NCBI GenBank assembly: GCA_041920215.1
Contig: JAYRSJ010000012.1
Location: forward strand, 62,001 to 126,000
From: JAYRSJ01 sp041920215
GTDB taxonomy: Bacteria > Pseudomonadota > Gammaproteobacteria > Burkholderiales > Burkholderiaceae_C
DNA length: 64,000 nucleotides
Direction: 5' to 3'
Within the stretch, counting starts at the first letter, position 1. Every line of letters starts with the position of its first letter. Below, piece by piece: positions 17,298-25,809 of this stretch. The notes beneath the pieces are model-generated. The model was not told where the DNA came from and did not search any database. It saw only the letters and a list, made by a program, of their open reading frames with translations. A program made the position numbers and the translations under genes.

Positions 17298-18244
17298 GGC
17301 ATCGGAGGGTAAGGATTGGGGCCGAACAGGGCCAGCTGCAGCTCCCGCGGCGCATTGATGGTACGCAGCCGCTGGTACTCCGCCTCGGCCTCGGGGTAGC
17401 GGCGGCGCAGATAGTGCAGCCATTGCTTGAGCCGGCCGGCCTGATGACGCGGGGCCACCTGCTGGCTGACCTGGGCCCACAGCAGGGCCAGCAAGGGCAA
17501 GACCTGGCCCCAGGCCAGCGGCACGCTGCCCGGCCGGCTGATCGCCAGCGCCAGCCCGGGATCGGCCACCATGCCGCGGCCCAGCATCAGGTCGGCGCAG
17601 CCGGACTCGGCACGGCAGCGCTGCGCATCGTCCGCGGTCCAGATCTCGCCATTGGCCACCACCGGCAGGTCCAGCGCGGCGCGCACCGCCGCGATGCGAT
17701 CCCAGAACGCCGGCGGCCGGTAGCCCTGGGCCTTGGTGCGGGCATGGATCACCAGTTCGGCCGCACCGGCGGCGGCGATCGCCTGCGCGCAGTCCAGCGT
17801 GCGATGCTCGTCCTCATAGCCCAGCCGCATCTTGGCCGAGACCGGGATGTGGGCCGGCACCGCGCGGCGCACCGCGGCAACGATCTGGTGAATCAGCTCG
17901 GGCTCGTCCAGCAGCACCGCGCCGCCGCGATGGCGGTTGACGCATTTTGCCGGGCAGCCGAAGTTGAGATCGACGCCCTCGGGCGTCAGCTCGGCCAAGC
18001 GGGCCGCGTTCTCGGCCATGCAGACGGCGTCCGAGCCCAGCAGCTGCGGCCGCACCGGCACACCCGCCGGCGTGCGGCTGCCCTGCAGCAGCTCCGGCAC
18101 GATGCGGGTGAAGACCCGCTTGGGCAGCAGCATATCGGTGATGCGGATGAACTCGGACACGCAGCGGTCGACGCCACCGACGCGGGTCAGCACATCGCGC
18201 AGCATGTGATCGAGCAAACCCTCCATGGGCGCGAGCAGGATCAT
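17294..18244 (-). CDS. dusC: tRNA-dihydrouridine synthase (DusC-type)
   Basis: Dus enzymes reduce uridine in tRNA with FMN and NADPH. The 316-residue protein opens MILLAPMEGLLDHMLR, has the catalytic cysteine and fold signature VDLNFGCPAKCVNRHRGG, and the FMN-phosphate stretch VSAKMRLGYED. VVANGEIWTADDAQRC and ADLMLGRGMVADPGLA follow. The short start without an N-terminal extension and the RITDMLLPKRVF region fit DusC, which modifies U16, better than DusA or DusB. DusC overlaps yciH by four bases (ATGA). Confidence 0.88.
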   Translation of the reverse strand: MILLAPMEGLLDHMLRDVLTRVGGVDRCVSEFIRITDMLLPKRVFTRIVPELLQGSRTPAGVPVRPQLLGSDAVCMAENAARLAELTPEGVDLNFGCPAKCVNRHRGGAVLLDEPELIHQIVAAVRRAVPAHIPVSAKMRLGYEDEHRTLDCAQAIAAAGAAELVIHARTKAQGYRPPAFWDRIAAVRAALDLPVVANGEIWTADDAQRCRAESGCADLMLGRGMVADPGLALAISRPGSVPLAWGQVLPLLALLWAQVSQQVAPRHQAGRLKQWLHYLRRRYPEAEAEYQRLRTINAPRELQLALFGPNPYPPMP

Positions 18245-18283
18245 GGGGCGGCCGTCAGATACAGAAAGAGGCTCATTCGCAAG

Positions 18284-19255
18284 CTAGGCATGGAACAGGA
18301 CCCGCCAGCGCTGCCCCTCCAGCAACGCCGCACCGCCATAGCCGGCGAGCAGCAGCACGCCATCATGGCTGGCCACGCAGCCGCAGCAGGCCCGGACCGC
18401 GGGCGGCAGCTCGGCCTCGCACAGACAGTCATCCCGCACCCACCACAGCCCGGCGTCCGAGCTGCACCAAACCCGCCCGTCGTACCAGACCATGTCCTCG
18501 AAGGACAGCGTGAGGCTTGGGTCGGCGATCCGTTGCCAGCGGTCCCGCCGGCCCTGGTAGACCGCACCGCCCTCGGCACCGATATAGACCTGGCCATCTG
18601 CCCCGCAACAGACCGTGCCTAGCCGTACCGGATCGGGGAACGAGCACTGGCGCCAGCAGTGGCCATCGAAGTGCCAGACATCCCCGCTGCCGCCAACAGC
18701 ATAAATGTCCTGGGCGCCGAAGCCGGCGATGTCGTGAAAGCCCAGTACTTCGTCGTGCCGTGCCAGCGGGATCGCCGGGCTGTGCGCATGCCACTGGTTG
18801 CGTCCATCGCGCCGGTAGACCGTGCGCCGCGTGCCGACGGCATAGGCCTGCGCGCCGACAAGGCGCAGGCGGGTGATCGCGCCGCGCGCGTCCAGCCGGT
18901 TCTCGATGCCGGCCTCGCCGCTGCCGATGGCATAGGGCAGGCCGTCCAGCGTGATGCAGACGAGCTGCGGCCTGGGCACCAGGCTGAGCGCACACCAAGG
19001 CAGCTCGAAGTCGTGCAGCGCGGTGTGCCCGAAGACCTGCGCCGGCGGCTCGTCGAGAAAGCAGGACAGCACCCGTTTCTCGAGGTCCAGCTCGTCAGGC
19101 GCGTCCTGCCCATCGCAGAAGGAATCGGCCTGGCGGTAGTCTCGGCGTGCAAGGAAGTACAGCAGGTCCTTGCTGCGCACCGCACAGCCGATGATGTTGA
19201 AGCCCCCCAGATGAGGTGCCAGGGCTTGTTCGTCGAACTCAGCGGACAGGGGCAT
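18284..19255 (-). CDS. hypothetical beta-propeller-like protein
   Basis: I do not recognise the 323-residue product, which is rich in Trp, Gly, Cys and His. It contains five or so short repeats of the form G-x-D/Q-I/V-Y-x-G/A-G followed by W or Y blocks, for example FGAQDIYAVGGSGDVWHFDG, GADGQVYIGAEGGAVYQGR and WYDGRVWCSSDAGLWWVRD. That spacing suggests a beta-propeller built from about 40-residue blades. No signal peptide or membrane segment is seen, so it is probably cytosolic. The start at 19255 overlaps the end of the zinc peptidase gene by 17 bases, and DusC starts 39 bases further on. Confidence 0.75.
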   Translation of the reverse strand: MPLSAEFDEQALAPHLGGFNIIGCAVRSKDLLYFLARRDYRQADSFCDGQDAPDELDLEKRVLSCFLDEPPAQVFGHTALHDFELPWCALSLVPRPQLVCITLDGLPYAIGSGEAGIENRLDARGAITRLRLVGAQAYAVGTRRTVYRRDGRNQWHAHSPAIPLARHDEVLGFHDIAGFGAQDIYAVGGSGDVWHFDGHCWRQCSFPDPVRLGTVCCGADGQVYIGAEGGAVYQGRRDRWQRIADPSLTLSFEDMVWYDGRVWCSSDAGLWWVRDDCLCEAELPPAVRACCGCVASHDGVLLLAGYGGAALLEGQRWRVLFHA

Positions 19256-19754
19256 GCTGCGGCTCCAGATCCTGCTGCGTCAGCCACAGTCGCAGATCGA
19301 ATTCCAGCTGCCCGTAACTGGGCTCCATATGCTGGCACAGCGCATAGAAGGCCTTGTTGTGTTCCAGCTCGCGGAGATGGGCCAGCTCGTGCACGACGAT
19401 CATGCGCAGGAAGTCGGCCGGCGCCTCGCGGAACAGCGTGGCGATGCGGATCTCGCGCCGCGTCTTCAGCCGGGCGCCCTGCACGTTCTGGGCACGGGTG
19501 TGGGTGCCCAGCGCATGCTGGATGATCTTGAGCTTGGCGTCGTAGCAGACCTTGTTCAGCGGCTCGGCATTGCGCATGAAGCGCTGCTTCAAGTCCTGGG
19601 TGTAGTCGAACAAGGCCTTGTCGCTGCGCACCTCGTGCGTGCCGGCATAGCGGCGCTGCAGATACTCGCCCAGTCGGCCGGCTTCGATCATGCCCCGCAC
19701 CTGAGCCTGCAGCTCGGCCGGGTAGCCGGCCAGGTATTTCAGCGCCGGGTTCAC
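19239..19754 (-). CDS. YgjP-like zinc metallopeptidase (DUF45)
   Basis: This 171-residue protein carries the HExxH zinc signature in MIVVHELAHLRELEHNKAFY, with the third ligand probably in the H-N-K-A-F-Y loop, as in the YgjP/DUF45 family. The rest, with VRSDKALFDYTQDLKQRF and KIIQHALGTHT, matches that family. Its substrates are not settled. I chose the GTG at 19754, which overlaps the TGA of the upstream peptidase gene by four bases (GTGA), instead of an ATG at 19808. The protein then begins VNPALKYLAGYP, where the family begins. Coupling to the M3 peptidase is therefore likely. Confidence 0.88.
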   Translation of the reverse strand: MNPALKYLAGYPAELQAQVRGMIEAGRLGEYLQRRYAGTHEVRSDKALFDYTQDLKQRFMRNAEPLNKVCYDAKLKIIQHALGTHTRAQNVQGARLKTRREIRIATLFREAPADFLRMIVVHELAHLRELEHNKAFYALCQHMEPSYGQLEFDLRLWLTQQDLEPQHAPVR

Positions 19755-21640
19755 TGCAGCGCAGGGCTCGCGTAGTGCGCGGCGACCCAGCGCTCGAAGC
19801 GCTCGCACATCGCGGCTTCGCCATCGCCGCTGTCGGCCAGCAGCTCGGCGCCATGGACGATGCGTATCGTCGCGTCCAGCGTCGGCAGCTCGTGGTCCGG
19901 CGCGCCGCGCGCCGCAGCGGCGGCCATCGCCTGCTGGGCCCGCGCCCAGGCTTCGTCCACCGATTCGTTGCAGGCCTCGGCCAGGTAGCGGGCGGAGAAA
20001 CCCTCGCCGGTCAGCCGGCGCAGCGTGGCGTCGTGGTCGATGCTATTTCCCGGCCCCCAGTAGTGCTCGGCCAGGGCCGGGCCTATCGCCAGGTTGTCGC
20101 ACAGATAGCCATGCTCGCGCAGGAAGTGGGCGCGGGTCTGGTAGACCGCCATATGGGCCAGCAGATATCCCTGATAGGACGCGGCCGACTCCTGGTTCAG
20201 CAGATGCGGAATCGCCAGCAATGGTCGCGGGCTGGCGACCACGCCCTGGATGCGCTGCTCGGTGGCCCGGGCCAGGGCCAGCACCGTCTCGGGCAGCAGC
20301 TGCTCGTCGGGCAGCGCGTACAGGGCCGCCTCGAAATAGGGCACGACGGCGATGGCCCGCTCGTCGAAGGCGCGCATGGGCTGGCTGCTGGCAATGCGGG
20401 CGTGGATCAGCGCATCGGGCATGGGTTCGCCGGCCTCATTGCGGGCATAACGCTTGAGCCAGTCGGCATCGTTCAAAAGGCTGTCGCAGAACATCGACTG
20501 CGTCTCGGCATAGGCCATCGACGTGGGCGCGAATTCCTGCGAGAAGCAGGGCGAGTTCTGGGTCACGTTGGCGAAATGCGCCGCATGCCCGCCCTCGTGG
20601 AACAGGGTGTTGATCGCGCGCAGTCCGCTGCCGATCTGGTCGGGCTTGGCCTCCGCAGTGAAGTTGATCTCGCCCGGCACCCAGCGGCCCTGGGCATCGA
20701 CATGGCTGGGCATGGGGCCGTGACAGAAACCGTTCTGGTACTTGCCCTCCCGCGCCAGCAGGTCCAGCTGCAGCGTGGCGCCGCGATACCGTATGCCCAG
20801 GCGGCGGAAGCTCTGCACCCAGCGGCGCAGCGCCGGGCCGAAGGGCATATAGGGGTCCATGCGGCGCACCACATCGCCAGCGCTATAGAAGCGCAGATTC
20901 CAGGGCTGCAGGGCCTGCGCGCCATGGCGCTCGGCCAGGTCGGCCAGCGCGCGATCCTGCGCGCCCTGGGTACGCTCGATGAATTCGTCCAGCACCGCGA
21001 ACAGGGCCTGCGGCGTCATGCGCTCGTTCTTGCGCAGCTTGAGCTCGAAGTAGTTGTCAAAGCCCAGCGCGCGTGCCAGGCGATTGCGCAGCCGCACCAG
21101 ATCCAGAAACCCGTTGTCCAGCACCCAGCGCTCGATCTGGCCATAGGCCTCGTAGGAGCTGCGCCGCGCGGCCTCGTCCGGATTGGTGGCCAGATTGGTG
21201 GCCAGCATGGACAGCGTGGCCGGCTCGGACTCGCCGCGCTCGTTGAGATGCTGCGGCGCCAGCGCCTTCTTGCTGGCGAACAGCGCGGCCTCGGCAGAAA
21301 TCAGCTCGCGCATCAGGGCCTGGCCCTCGGCGGTGTCGACGGTATTGGCCTCGAAGAGCGCCTGCCAGCCGCGCAGCCCATGCAGCAGCGCCTCGCGCTG
21401 CGGGCCGGCCGGCAGCGGCTCCAGGCGCGCGATCTCGGCCCGGGTGGCGGCCAGCCTGGCGGGATCGGAGACAAAGCGCTTGTAGGCGCCCTCGGCCGCG
21501 GCAAAGCCGGCATGGTCCTCGCTGGTGCCCATATAGGTGGACCAGAACAAGGCCTCCTTGGCACGGTGCACCCGCAGATAGTCGCGGTTCAGCGTGTCGA
21601 AGAAGTCCTGAGCTTGGGCTTGGGCTTGGGCTTGGTGCAT
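19751..21640 (-). CDS. M3-family zinc metallopeptidase (oligoendopeptidase-like)
   Basis: This large 629-residue peptidase has the zinc site FHEGGHAAHF near residue 347, with the usual M3 layout of a long helical N-terminal region and a catalytic C-terminal half (QIGSGLRAINTLFHEGG, FAPTSMAYAETQSMF). M3 enzymes such as oligopeptidase F cleave short peptides. No signal sequence is seen, so a cytosolic role in peptide turnover is likely. Residues 3-10 are a Gln-Ala repeat made by four copies of GCTTGG in the DNA. The gene is followed, with a 4-bp overlap, by the YgjP-like peptidase. Confidence 0.9.
   Translation of the reverse strand: MHQAQAQAQAQDFFDTLNRDYLRVHRAKEALFWSTYMGTSEDHAGFAAAEGAYKRFVSDPARLAATRAEIARLEPLPAGPQREALLHGLRGWQALFEANTVDTAEGQALMRELISAEAALFASKKALAPQHLNERGESEPATLSMLATNLATNPDEAARRSSYEAYGQIERWVLDNGFLDLVRLRNRLARALGFDNYFELKLRKNERMTPQALFAVLDEFIERTQGAQDRALADLAERHGAQALQPWNLRFYSAGDVVRRMDPYMPFGPALRRWVQSFRRLGIRYRGATLQLDLLAREGKYQNGFCHGPMPSHVDAQGRWVPGEINFTAEAKPDQIGSGLRAINTLFHEGGHAAHFANVTQNSPCFSQEFAPTSMAYAETQSMFCDSLLNDADWLKRYARNEAGEPMPDALIHARIASSQPMRAFDERAIAVVPYFEAALYALPDEQLLPETVLALARATEQRIQGVVASPRPLLAIPHLLNQESAASYQGYLLAHMAVYQTRAHFLREHGYLCDNLAIGPALAEHYWGPGNSIDHDATLRRLTGEGFSARYLAEACNESVDEAWARAQQAMAAAAARGAPDHELPTLDATIRIVHGAELLADSGDGEAAMCERFERWVAAHYASPALQ
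21612..21635. repeat. 6-bp tandem repeat inside the M3 peptidase start
   Basis: Four exact copies of GCTTGG (plus-strand reading) lie directly after the start codon of the minus-strand peptidase gene and encode Ala-Gln pairs. Slippage would add or remove residue pairs without breaking the frame. Confidence 0.9.
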
Positions 21641-21671
21641 GGTTCGGCTCCGTGGGAGGGGCCGAAGTATC

Positions 21672-22370
21672 TCAGGGCTGGCCGGATTTGCGCAGCGAAC
21701 CCAGCACCTCGGGTGTGGTCACCCCCATGGAGACGTAGAGGCTGGTCAGCCCTTCCATGCCGATGTCGGCCGGCCGCACCCAGCTGCTGGGCAGATAGAG
21801 CAGTCCGCCGCCGACCGGTACCGGTGCGGTCGGCACGATCACTGCCACATAGTCGACCCCGTCCATCCGTACCGGCTCGGGACTGGACAGCAGGCCCAGC
21901 ACCAGGGCCCCGCCCTCGGGCTTGACGCCGCCGAAATGGCACCACACCGGCGCCATCGCCCGGACGCCCGCCTCGTCGCGCTTGGACATCATTTCCACCA
22001 TGCGCTTGAGCAGGTCGTAGATGGTGCCGATCAGCGGGATGCGCGCGATCAGGGCCTCGATCGCCGCCTTGAGCCGGCGCTGCAGCTGGGTCTCGACCAG
22101 CAGGCCCAGCAGATAGATCAGCACCGCCACCAGGGCCAGGCCGATCAGATAGGCCAAGGTCTCGGACTCGATCAGCCCCAGGCTCAGCCGGCTCAGCAGC
22201 TGGCCCAGACCGCTCTGCGGCCCCAGCCAGCGCAGCAGCAGCGCGCTGACCCAGCCCAGCAGGGCCAGCGTGGCCAGCAGGGGCAGCACGGTCAGAAAGC
22301 CGGTGACGAAGGTGCGCAGCACATGGCGGCGCGCCGAGCGGACAAGAAAGGCTTGGCTGGATTCGGACAT
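21672..22370 (-). CDS. DUF502 membrane protein
   Basis: The 232-residue protein has two membrane segments (about 20-48 and 71-96) and a C-terminal domain with the DUF502 pattern: IPLIGTIYDLLKRMVEMM, then MAPVWCHFGGVKPEGGALVLGLLSSP and VPVGGGLLYLPSSWV. DUF502 proteins are widespread but without an assigned role. The start at 22370 follows from the MSESSQAF initiation. The frame extends upstream but only as shadow sequence. It is divergent from the 2Fe-2S protein gene 42 bases away. Confidence 0.88.
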   Translation of the reverse strand: MSESSQAFLVRSARRHVLRTFVTGFLTVLPLLATLALLGWVSALLLRWLGPQSGLGQLLSRLSLGLIESETLAYLIGLALVAVLIYLLGLLVETQLQRRLKAAIEALIARIPLIGTIYDLLKRMVEMMSKRDEAGVRAMAPVWCHFGGVKPEGGALVLGLLSSPEPVRMDGVDYVAVIVPTAPVPVGGGLLYLPSSWVRPADIGMEGLTSLYVSMGVTTPEVLGSLRKSGQP

Positions 22371-22412
22371 GGACGCGGGGCAGCAACGGCGCAAAGCCGG
22401 CATGATGCCAGC

Positions 22413-22781
22413 ATGACACGCAGCTTTCCTGTCCAGATCGAGCCGCAGGGCTGGCACTTCGAGGCCGCAGCCGACCAGACCCTGCTGCTGGCAGCGCTGG
22501 CCGCCGGCGTGCGCCTGCCCAGCAGCTGCCGCAACGGCAGCTGCCGCGCCTGCCTGTGCCAGTTGCTGGAGGGCGAGATTGCCTACCGCGTCGAATGGCC
22601 CGGCCTCTCGCGCGAGGAAAAGGCAGCCGGCTGTGTACTGCCCTGCGTGGCCGAGGCGCGCAGCGCGCTGCGCCTGGCGCAGCCGCGGGCCGAGGCCCTG
22701 CCCGGCCGCCCACCGGCCGCTGCCATCACTGCTTCTTCAGCTCGAAGCGCCCCTGCCCCTGGGTCAGCGTCAGACCGCTGA
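22413..22781 (+). CDS. 2Fe-2S ferredoxin-like protein
   Basis: This 122-residue protein has a plant-type ferredoxin fold. The cluster ligands are visible as CRNGSCRACLC (C-x4-C-x2-C) at about residues 36-46 and a fourth cysteine in CVLPC near 73. It is preceded by QTLLLAALAAGVRLPSS, the usual helix before the cluster. It most likely passes electrons to an oxidoreductase that is not encoded here. The last 18 or so residues overlap the convergent serine hydrolase by 56 bases and are low-complexity, so the true end may be functionally unimportant. Confidence 0.85.
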   Translation: MTRSFPVQIEPQGWHFEAAADQTLLLAALAAGVRLPSSCRNGSCRACLCQLLEGEIAYRVEWPGLSREEKAAGCVLPCVAEARSALRLAQPRAEALPGRPPAAAITASSARSAPAPGSASDR

Positions 22782-24423
22782 CCGGTCCCTCGGCCGGGCC
22801 GAAATCCAGCCGCGCGTCCACCACGGTCAGGTAGAGGCTGCGCGGGCTGCGGGCCTTCAGCTCGAAGGCCGGCTGCCCCTGCACCTGCACCCGCAGATGC
22901 CCGGCCACCTCGTCGCGGAAGACCTTGAGCCTGAGCCGGTCGGAGGCATAGTCACCCACCAGGGCCTGCTGCTGGGCCGCATCCAGCGCGATGCTGGCCT
23001 CCACCGGCAGATCACCGCTGCGCAGCCAGCGCTCGGCAGCACCCTCGCCGTCCTGGTAGCTGGCCAGCGCCAGCGCTCGGCCCAGGGCATCGCGCTCCAC
23101 CGTCAGACGCGCCAGGCTGTTGAGGAAGGCGAAGCTGCCATCCACCTGAGGCTGCAGCTCCAAGGGCGCGCCGCCGGCGCGCTGCGAGAACAGCTTGCCA
23201 TCACGAACTCGCAGACTGCGCGTCTCGCCCGCTGCTCCGCCCTCCTTCTGGTAGACCCCTTCCAGCGTCTGCAGCTGGGCCGCACTGAGCGCCAGCGCTT
23301 GCAGCGCCGGATAGGGCTTGCCGGCGGCAAAGGCACTCAGCTTGCGTCCCAGCAGATCCAGATCCGGCCCCGGGCCGGTGCTGTTGCGCAGCAGGGCCAC
23401 CGTCACCTGGCTCTGCGGCTGGTAGGCGAGCAGCGAGACAAAGCCGTGGATGCCGCCGCCATGCTGCAGCCAGGGCTGGCCCCGCAGCTGCTCCTGGGCG
23501 ATGCCAAAGCCATAGCGGCGCGGCCCCTTGGCAGCCGCACCCTCGGCGCTGATCATGCGCTTGTAGCTGGCCGGCTTCAGCAAGGCGCCACCATGCAGCA
23601 GGCGGTTCCAGCGCCACAGATCGTCCAGGCTGGAGACCAGGGCGCCGGCCGCATGCGGCTGGCTCATCGAAATCAGGCCGGCCGCCTGCACCGGGCCGCC
23701 GGGCTGCAGGCTGTAGCCCTGCACCATGCCCGGCAGCACCCGGGTTTCGCCAGGATAGACCGTGTGCTTGAGCTGATGGGGCTTCAGCAGGGCCTCGTCC
23801 AGAAAGGCATGCCAGGGCTTGCCGCTGATGGCCTCGATCACCGCCCCGACCAGCACATAGCCGGAGTTGTTGTAGCGCCAGTCGGTGCCTGGGGCGAAAT
23901 CGGGCGGCAGGTTCTTGAACTCGTCGATCAGGGCGGCGGTCGTCAGCTCGCGCCGCACCGGGTTGTGCATATAGCCCGGGATGCCGGTGTAGCTGCGTAC
24001 GCCGGAGCTGTGATTGAGCAGCTGGGCCAGGCTGATCGCGCCGCCGCCCGGGAAGTCGGGCAGGAACTTGCTGAGCTTGTCGTCCAGGCTGGCACGGCCC
24101 TCGTCGATCAGCCGGAGAAGTGCCGCGGCCGCGAACTGCTTGGTGACCGAGCCGATGCGGAACAGCTGCTCGGGGCTCAGCGGCACGCCCAGCTCGATGC
24201 TGGCACGCCCCACCGCGCCCTTGTAGAGCAGCTGATCGCCACGGGCCACCAGCAGCGCCAGACCAGGCCCCGCAGGATCGATCTTCTGCTCGGCCAGCAG
24301 CTGCTGGGCATAGGCACCCACCTGGGTGGCATCGGGCAGGGCCGGCACCGGCGACTGGGCCAGCGCCAGCGCGGGCAGGCCGGCCAGCAGGACGCTGAAG
24401 AGGGGCGGCTTGGGGCTGTACAT
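22726..24423 (-). CDS. serine hydrolase, beta-lactamase/class C family (secreted)
   Basis: The 565-residue protein has a signal peptide (residues 1-22) and a penicillin-binding-protein-like domain. The catalytic Ser92 and Lys95 lie in GSVTKQF, the tyrosine motif is YNN at 184-186, and a third motif is the HGG in the QHGGGIHGF region. The C-terminal 200 residues form a beta-rich extra domain. Such enzymes hydrolyse esters, peptides or lactams, and this sequence alone does not show beta-lactam resistance. A strong GGAGGAG ribosome-binding site supports the ATG at 24423. It reads away from a lone acyltransferase gene 268 bases away. Confidence 0.92.
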   Translation of the reverse strand: MYSPKPPLFSVLLAGLPALALAQSPVPALPDATQVGAYAQQLLAEQKIDPAGPGLALLVARGDQLLYKGAVGRASIELGVPLSPEQLFRIGSVTKQFAAAALLRLIDEGRASLDDKLSKFLPDFPGGGAISLAQLLNHSSGVRSYTGIPGYMHNPVRRELTTAALIDEFKNLPPDFAPGTDWRYNNSGYVLVGAVIEAISGKPWHAFLDEALLKPHQLKHTVYPGETRVLPGMVQGYSLQPGGPVQAAGLISMSQPHAAGALVSSLDDLWRWNRLLHGGALLKPASYKRMISAEGAAAKGPRRYGFGIAQEQLRGQPWLQHGGGIHGFVSLLAYQPQSQVTVALLRNSTGPGPDLDLLGRKLSAFAAGKPYPALQALALSAAQLQTLEGVYQKEGGAAGETRSLRVRDGKLFSQRAGGAPLELQPQVDGSFAFLNSLARLTVERDALGRALALASYQDGEGAAERWLRSGDLPVEASIALDAAQQQALVGDYASDRLRLKVFRDEVAGHLRVQVQGQPAFELKARSPRSLYLTVVDARLDFGPAEGPVSGLTLTQGQGRFELKKQ

Positions 24424-24540
24424 GGGATCTCCTCCTGGTGATTGAGCCGAAGCGCGCCAGCTTCGCCGATGCTCGGGTCGGCCGGCCAGGCGGGCGCGAC
24501 GAACTGCGCGATCGCGCGGACAGACTGCAGCGGCAATCCC

Positions 24541-24557
24541 CGCCCGCTGTGGACAAG
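24541..24557. repeat. 17-bp inverted copy of a DnaA-box-containing sequence
   Basis: CGCCCGCTGTGGACAAG is the exact reverse complement of bases 27720-27736. Its core TGTGGACAA is a DnaA-box-like nonamer (TTGTCCACA on the other strand). Both copies are intergenic, but a single 17-bp match can also occur by chance in G+C-rich DNA of this length. Confidence 0.55.
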
Positions 24558-24691
24558 TCCGTGCACAGCTTGCAGATGAGTGCGCCAAGTGATTGATTTC
24601 TCGATCAGATCAACGCATTGCCGAAAAAAGAGGCAGCTGCGGCGCCAGGCTGCGGGGACAATCGCAGGCTTTGCCCCAAGCAGTACCCCCG

Positions 24692-25282
24692 ATGCACCGC
24701 ACCATCTTCAGCACGCCGCTGGTCAACAGCGCCCTGCGTGCCTTCTCGCTGGCCTTCCTGAAACTCAAGGGCTGGAAACTCGATGGCGCCCTGCCCCCGA
24801 ACCAGTCCAAATGCGTGCTGATCGCCGCGCCCCACACCAGCAACTGGGACCTGCCCTACACGCTGATGGTGGCCTTTGCGCTGCGCCTGAACATCTACTG
24901 GATGGGCAAGCAGCAGATCTTCCGCTGGCCCTTCGGCGGCCTGATGCGCTGGCTGGGTGGCATCGCGGTCAACCGCGAACAATCGACCAATCTGGTGGCG
25001 GCTTCGGCCGCGGCCTTGAGGGCTGCCGACGGCCCGGTGCAGCTGATCGTGCCGCCCGAGGGCACGCGGGCCAAGACCCGCTACTGGAAGACCGGCTTCT
25101 ACTGGATCGCCCACGAGGCGGGCGTGCCCATCGTGATGGCCTATATGGACTACCAGCGCAAGCTCAGCGGCCTGGGCCCGGTGTTCCAGCCCAGCGGCGA
25201 CATCGAGGCGGACATGGCCTCGATCAAGCGCTTCTACGCCCCCTTCAAGGGCAAGAACTGGCGGCAGTTCGATCATGAGTGA
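24692..25282 (+). CDS. lysophospholipid acyltransferase family protein (PlsC-like)
   Basis: This 196-residue protein has the acyltransferase motifs of the PlsC family: H48-x4-D53 in APHTSNWD and PPEGTRAK about 80 residues later. The N-terminal hydrophobic stretch may lie along the membrane. It should add an acyl chain to a glycerolipid or similar acceptor, although acyl donors and acceptors vary. The ATG at 24692 was chosen because the upstream in-frame ATG gives a sequence unlike the family. The last eight bases overlap the VF530 gene. A GACAAT box at 24657-24662 may serve as the -10 element. Confidence 0.88.
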   Translation: MHRTIFSTPLVNSALRAFSLAFLKLKGWKLDGALPPNQSKCVLIAAPHTSNWDLPYTLMVAFALRLNIYWMGKQQIFRWPFGGLMRWLGGIAVNREQSTNLVAASAAALRAADGPVQLIVPPEGTRAKTRYWKTGFYWIAHEAGVPIVMAYMDYQRKLSGLGPVFQPSGDIEADMASIKRFYAPFKGKNWRQFDHE

Positions 25283-25520
25283 GGCGCACAACAGCAAGGA
25301 CCCGCTGCAGGGCAAGACCCTGGAGATGATCGTCAGTGAGCTGGCCGCTCACTTCGGCTGGCAGGAGCTGGGCCAGCGCATCGCGATCCGCTGCTTCCAG
25401 CAGGACCCCAGCGTCGCCTCCAGCCTGAAGTTTCTGCGCAAGACACCCTGGGCCCGTGCCAAGGTGGAGAGCCTCTACCTCTTCATGCGGCGCGAGCAGC
25501 GCCGCAGCACATCGCGCTGA
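25275..25520 (+). CDS. VF530-family DNA-binding protein (DUF2132)
   Basis: The 81-residue product matches the small VF530 family, a DNA-binding-fold domain of about 70 residues. The sequence LQGKTLEMIVSELAAHFGW then LGQRIAIRCFQQDPSVASSLKFLRKTPWAR is characteristic. The exact role is unknown. It starts eight bases inside the acyltransferase gene, so the two are probably translated together. It ends 11 bases before the convergent minE stop. Confidence 0.9.
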   Translation: MSEAHNSKDPLQGKTLEMIVSELAAHFGWQELGQRIAIRCFQQDPSVASSLKFLRKTPWARAKVESLYLFMRREQRRSTSR

Positions 25521-25531
25521 GCGCCAGCGCC

Positions 25532-25795
25532 TCAGGCCCGGCGGGGTTCGGGCAGCTCGATCTTGACCTCCAGCACCTCCAGATCATCCTGGCGTTCCAT
25601 ATGCACCTTGATGTCCTCGGGGTTGATGGAGACGTATTTGGAGATCACCGCCACCAGCTCGCGCTGCAGCTGGGGCAGGTAGTCGGGGCTGGTGCTGCGG
25701 CCGTTGCGCTCGTGCGCGAGGATCAGCTGCAGCCGCTCCTTGGCCACGCTGGCGGTACTTTTCTTCTCGCCAAGGAAAAAGGACAGGAATCCCAT
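25532..25795 (-). CDS. minE: cell division topological specificity factor MinE
   Basis: MinE drives MinD off the membrane and so sets up the pole-to-pole oscillation that places the division site at midcell. The 87-residue protein has the N-terminal membrane and MinD-contact part (MGFLSFFLGEKKSTASVAKERLQLILAHERN) and the C-terminal topological-specificity domain (DYLPQLQRELVAVISKYV). The chosen ATG at 25795 matches the family; an upstream one at 25813 would overlap minD by a few bases. Confidence 0.97.
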   Translation of the reverse strand: MGFLSFFLGEKKSTASVAKERLQLILAHERNGRSTSPDYLPQLQRELVAVISKYVSINPEDIKVHMERQDDLEVLEVKIELPEPRRA

Positions 25796-25809
25796 GCTGT
25801 GCGCCCTCC

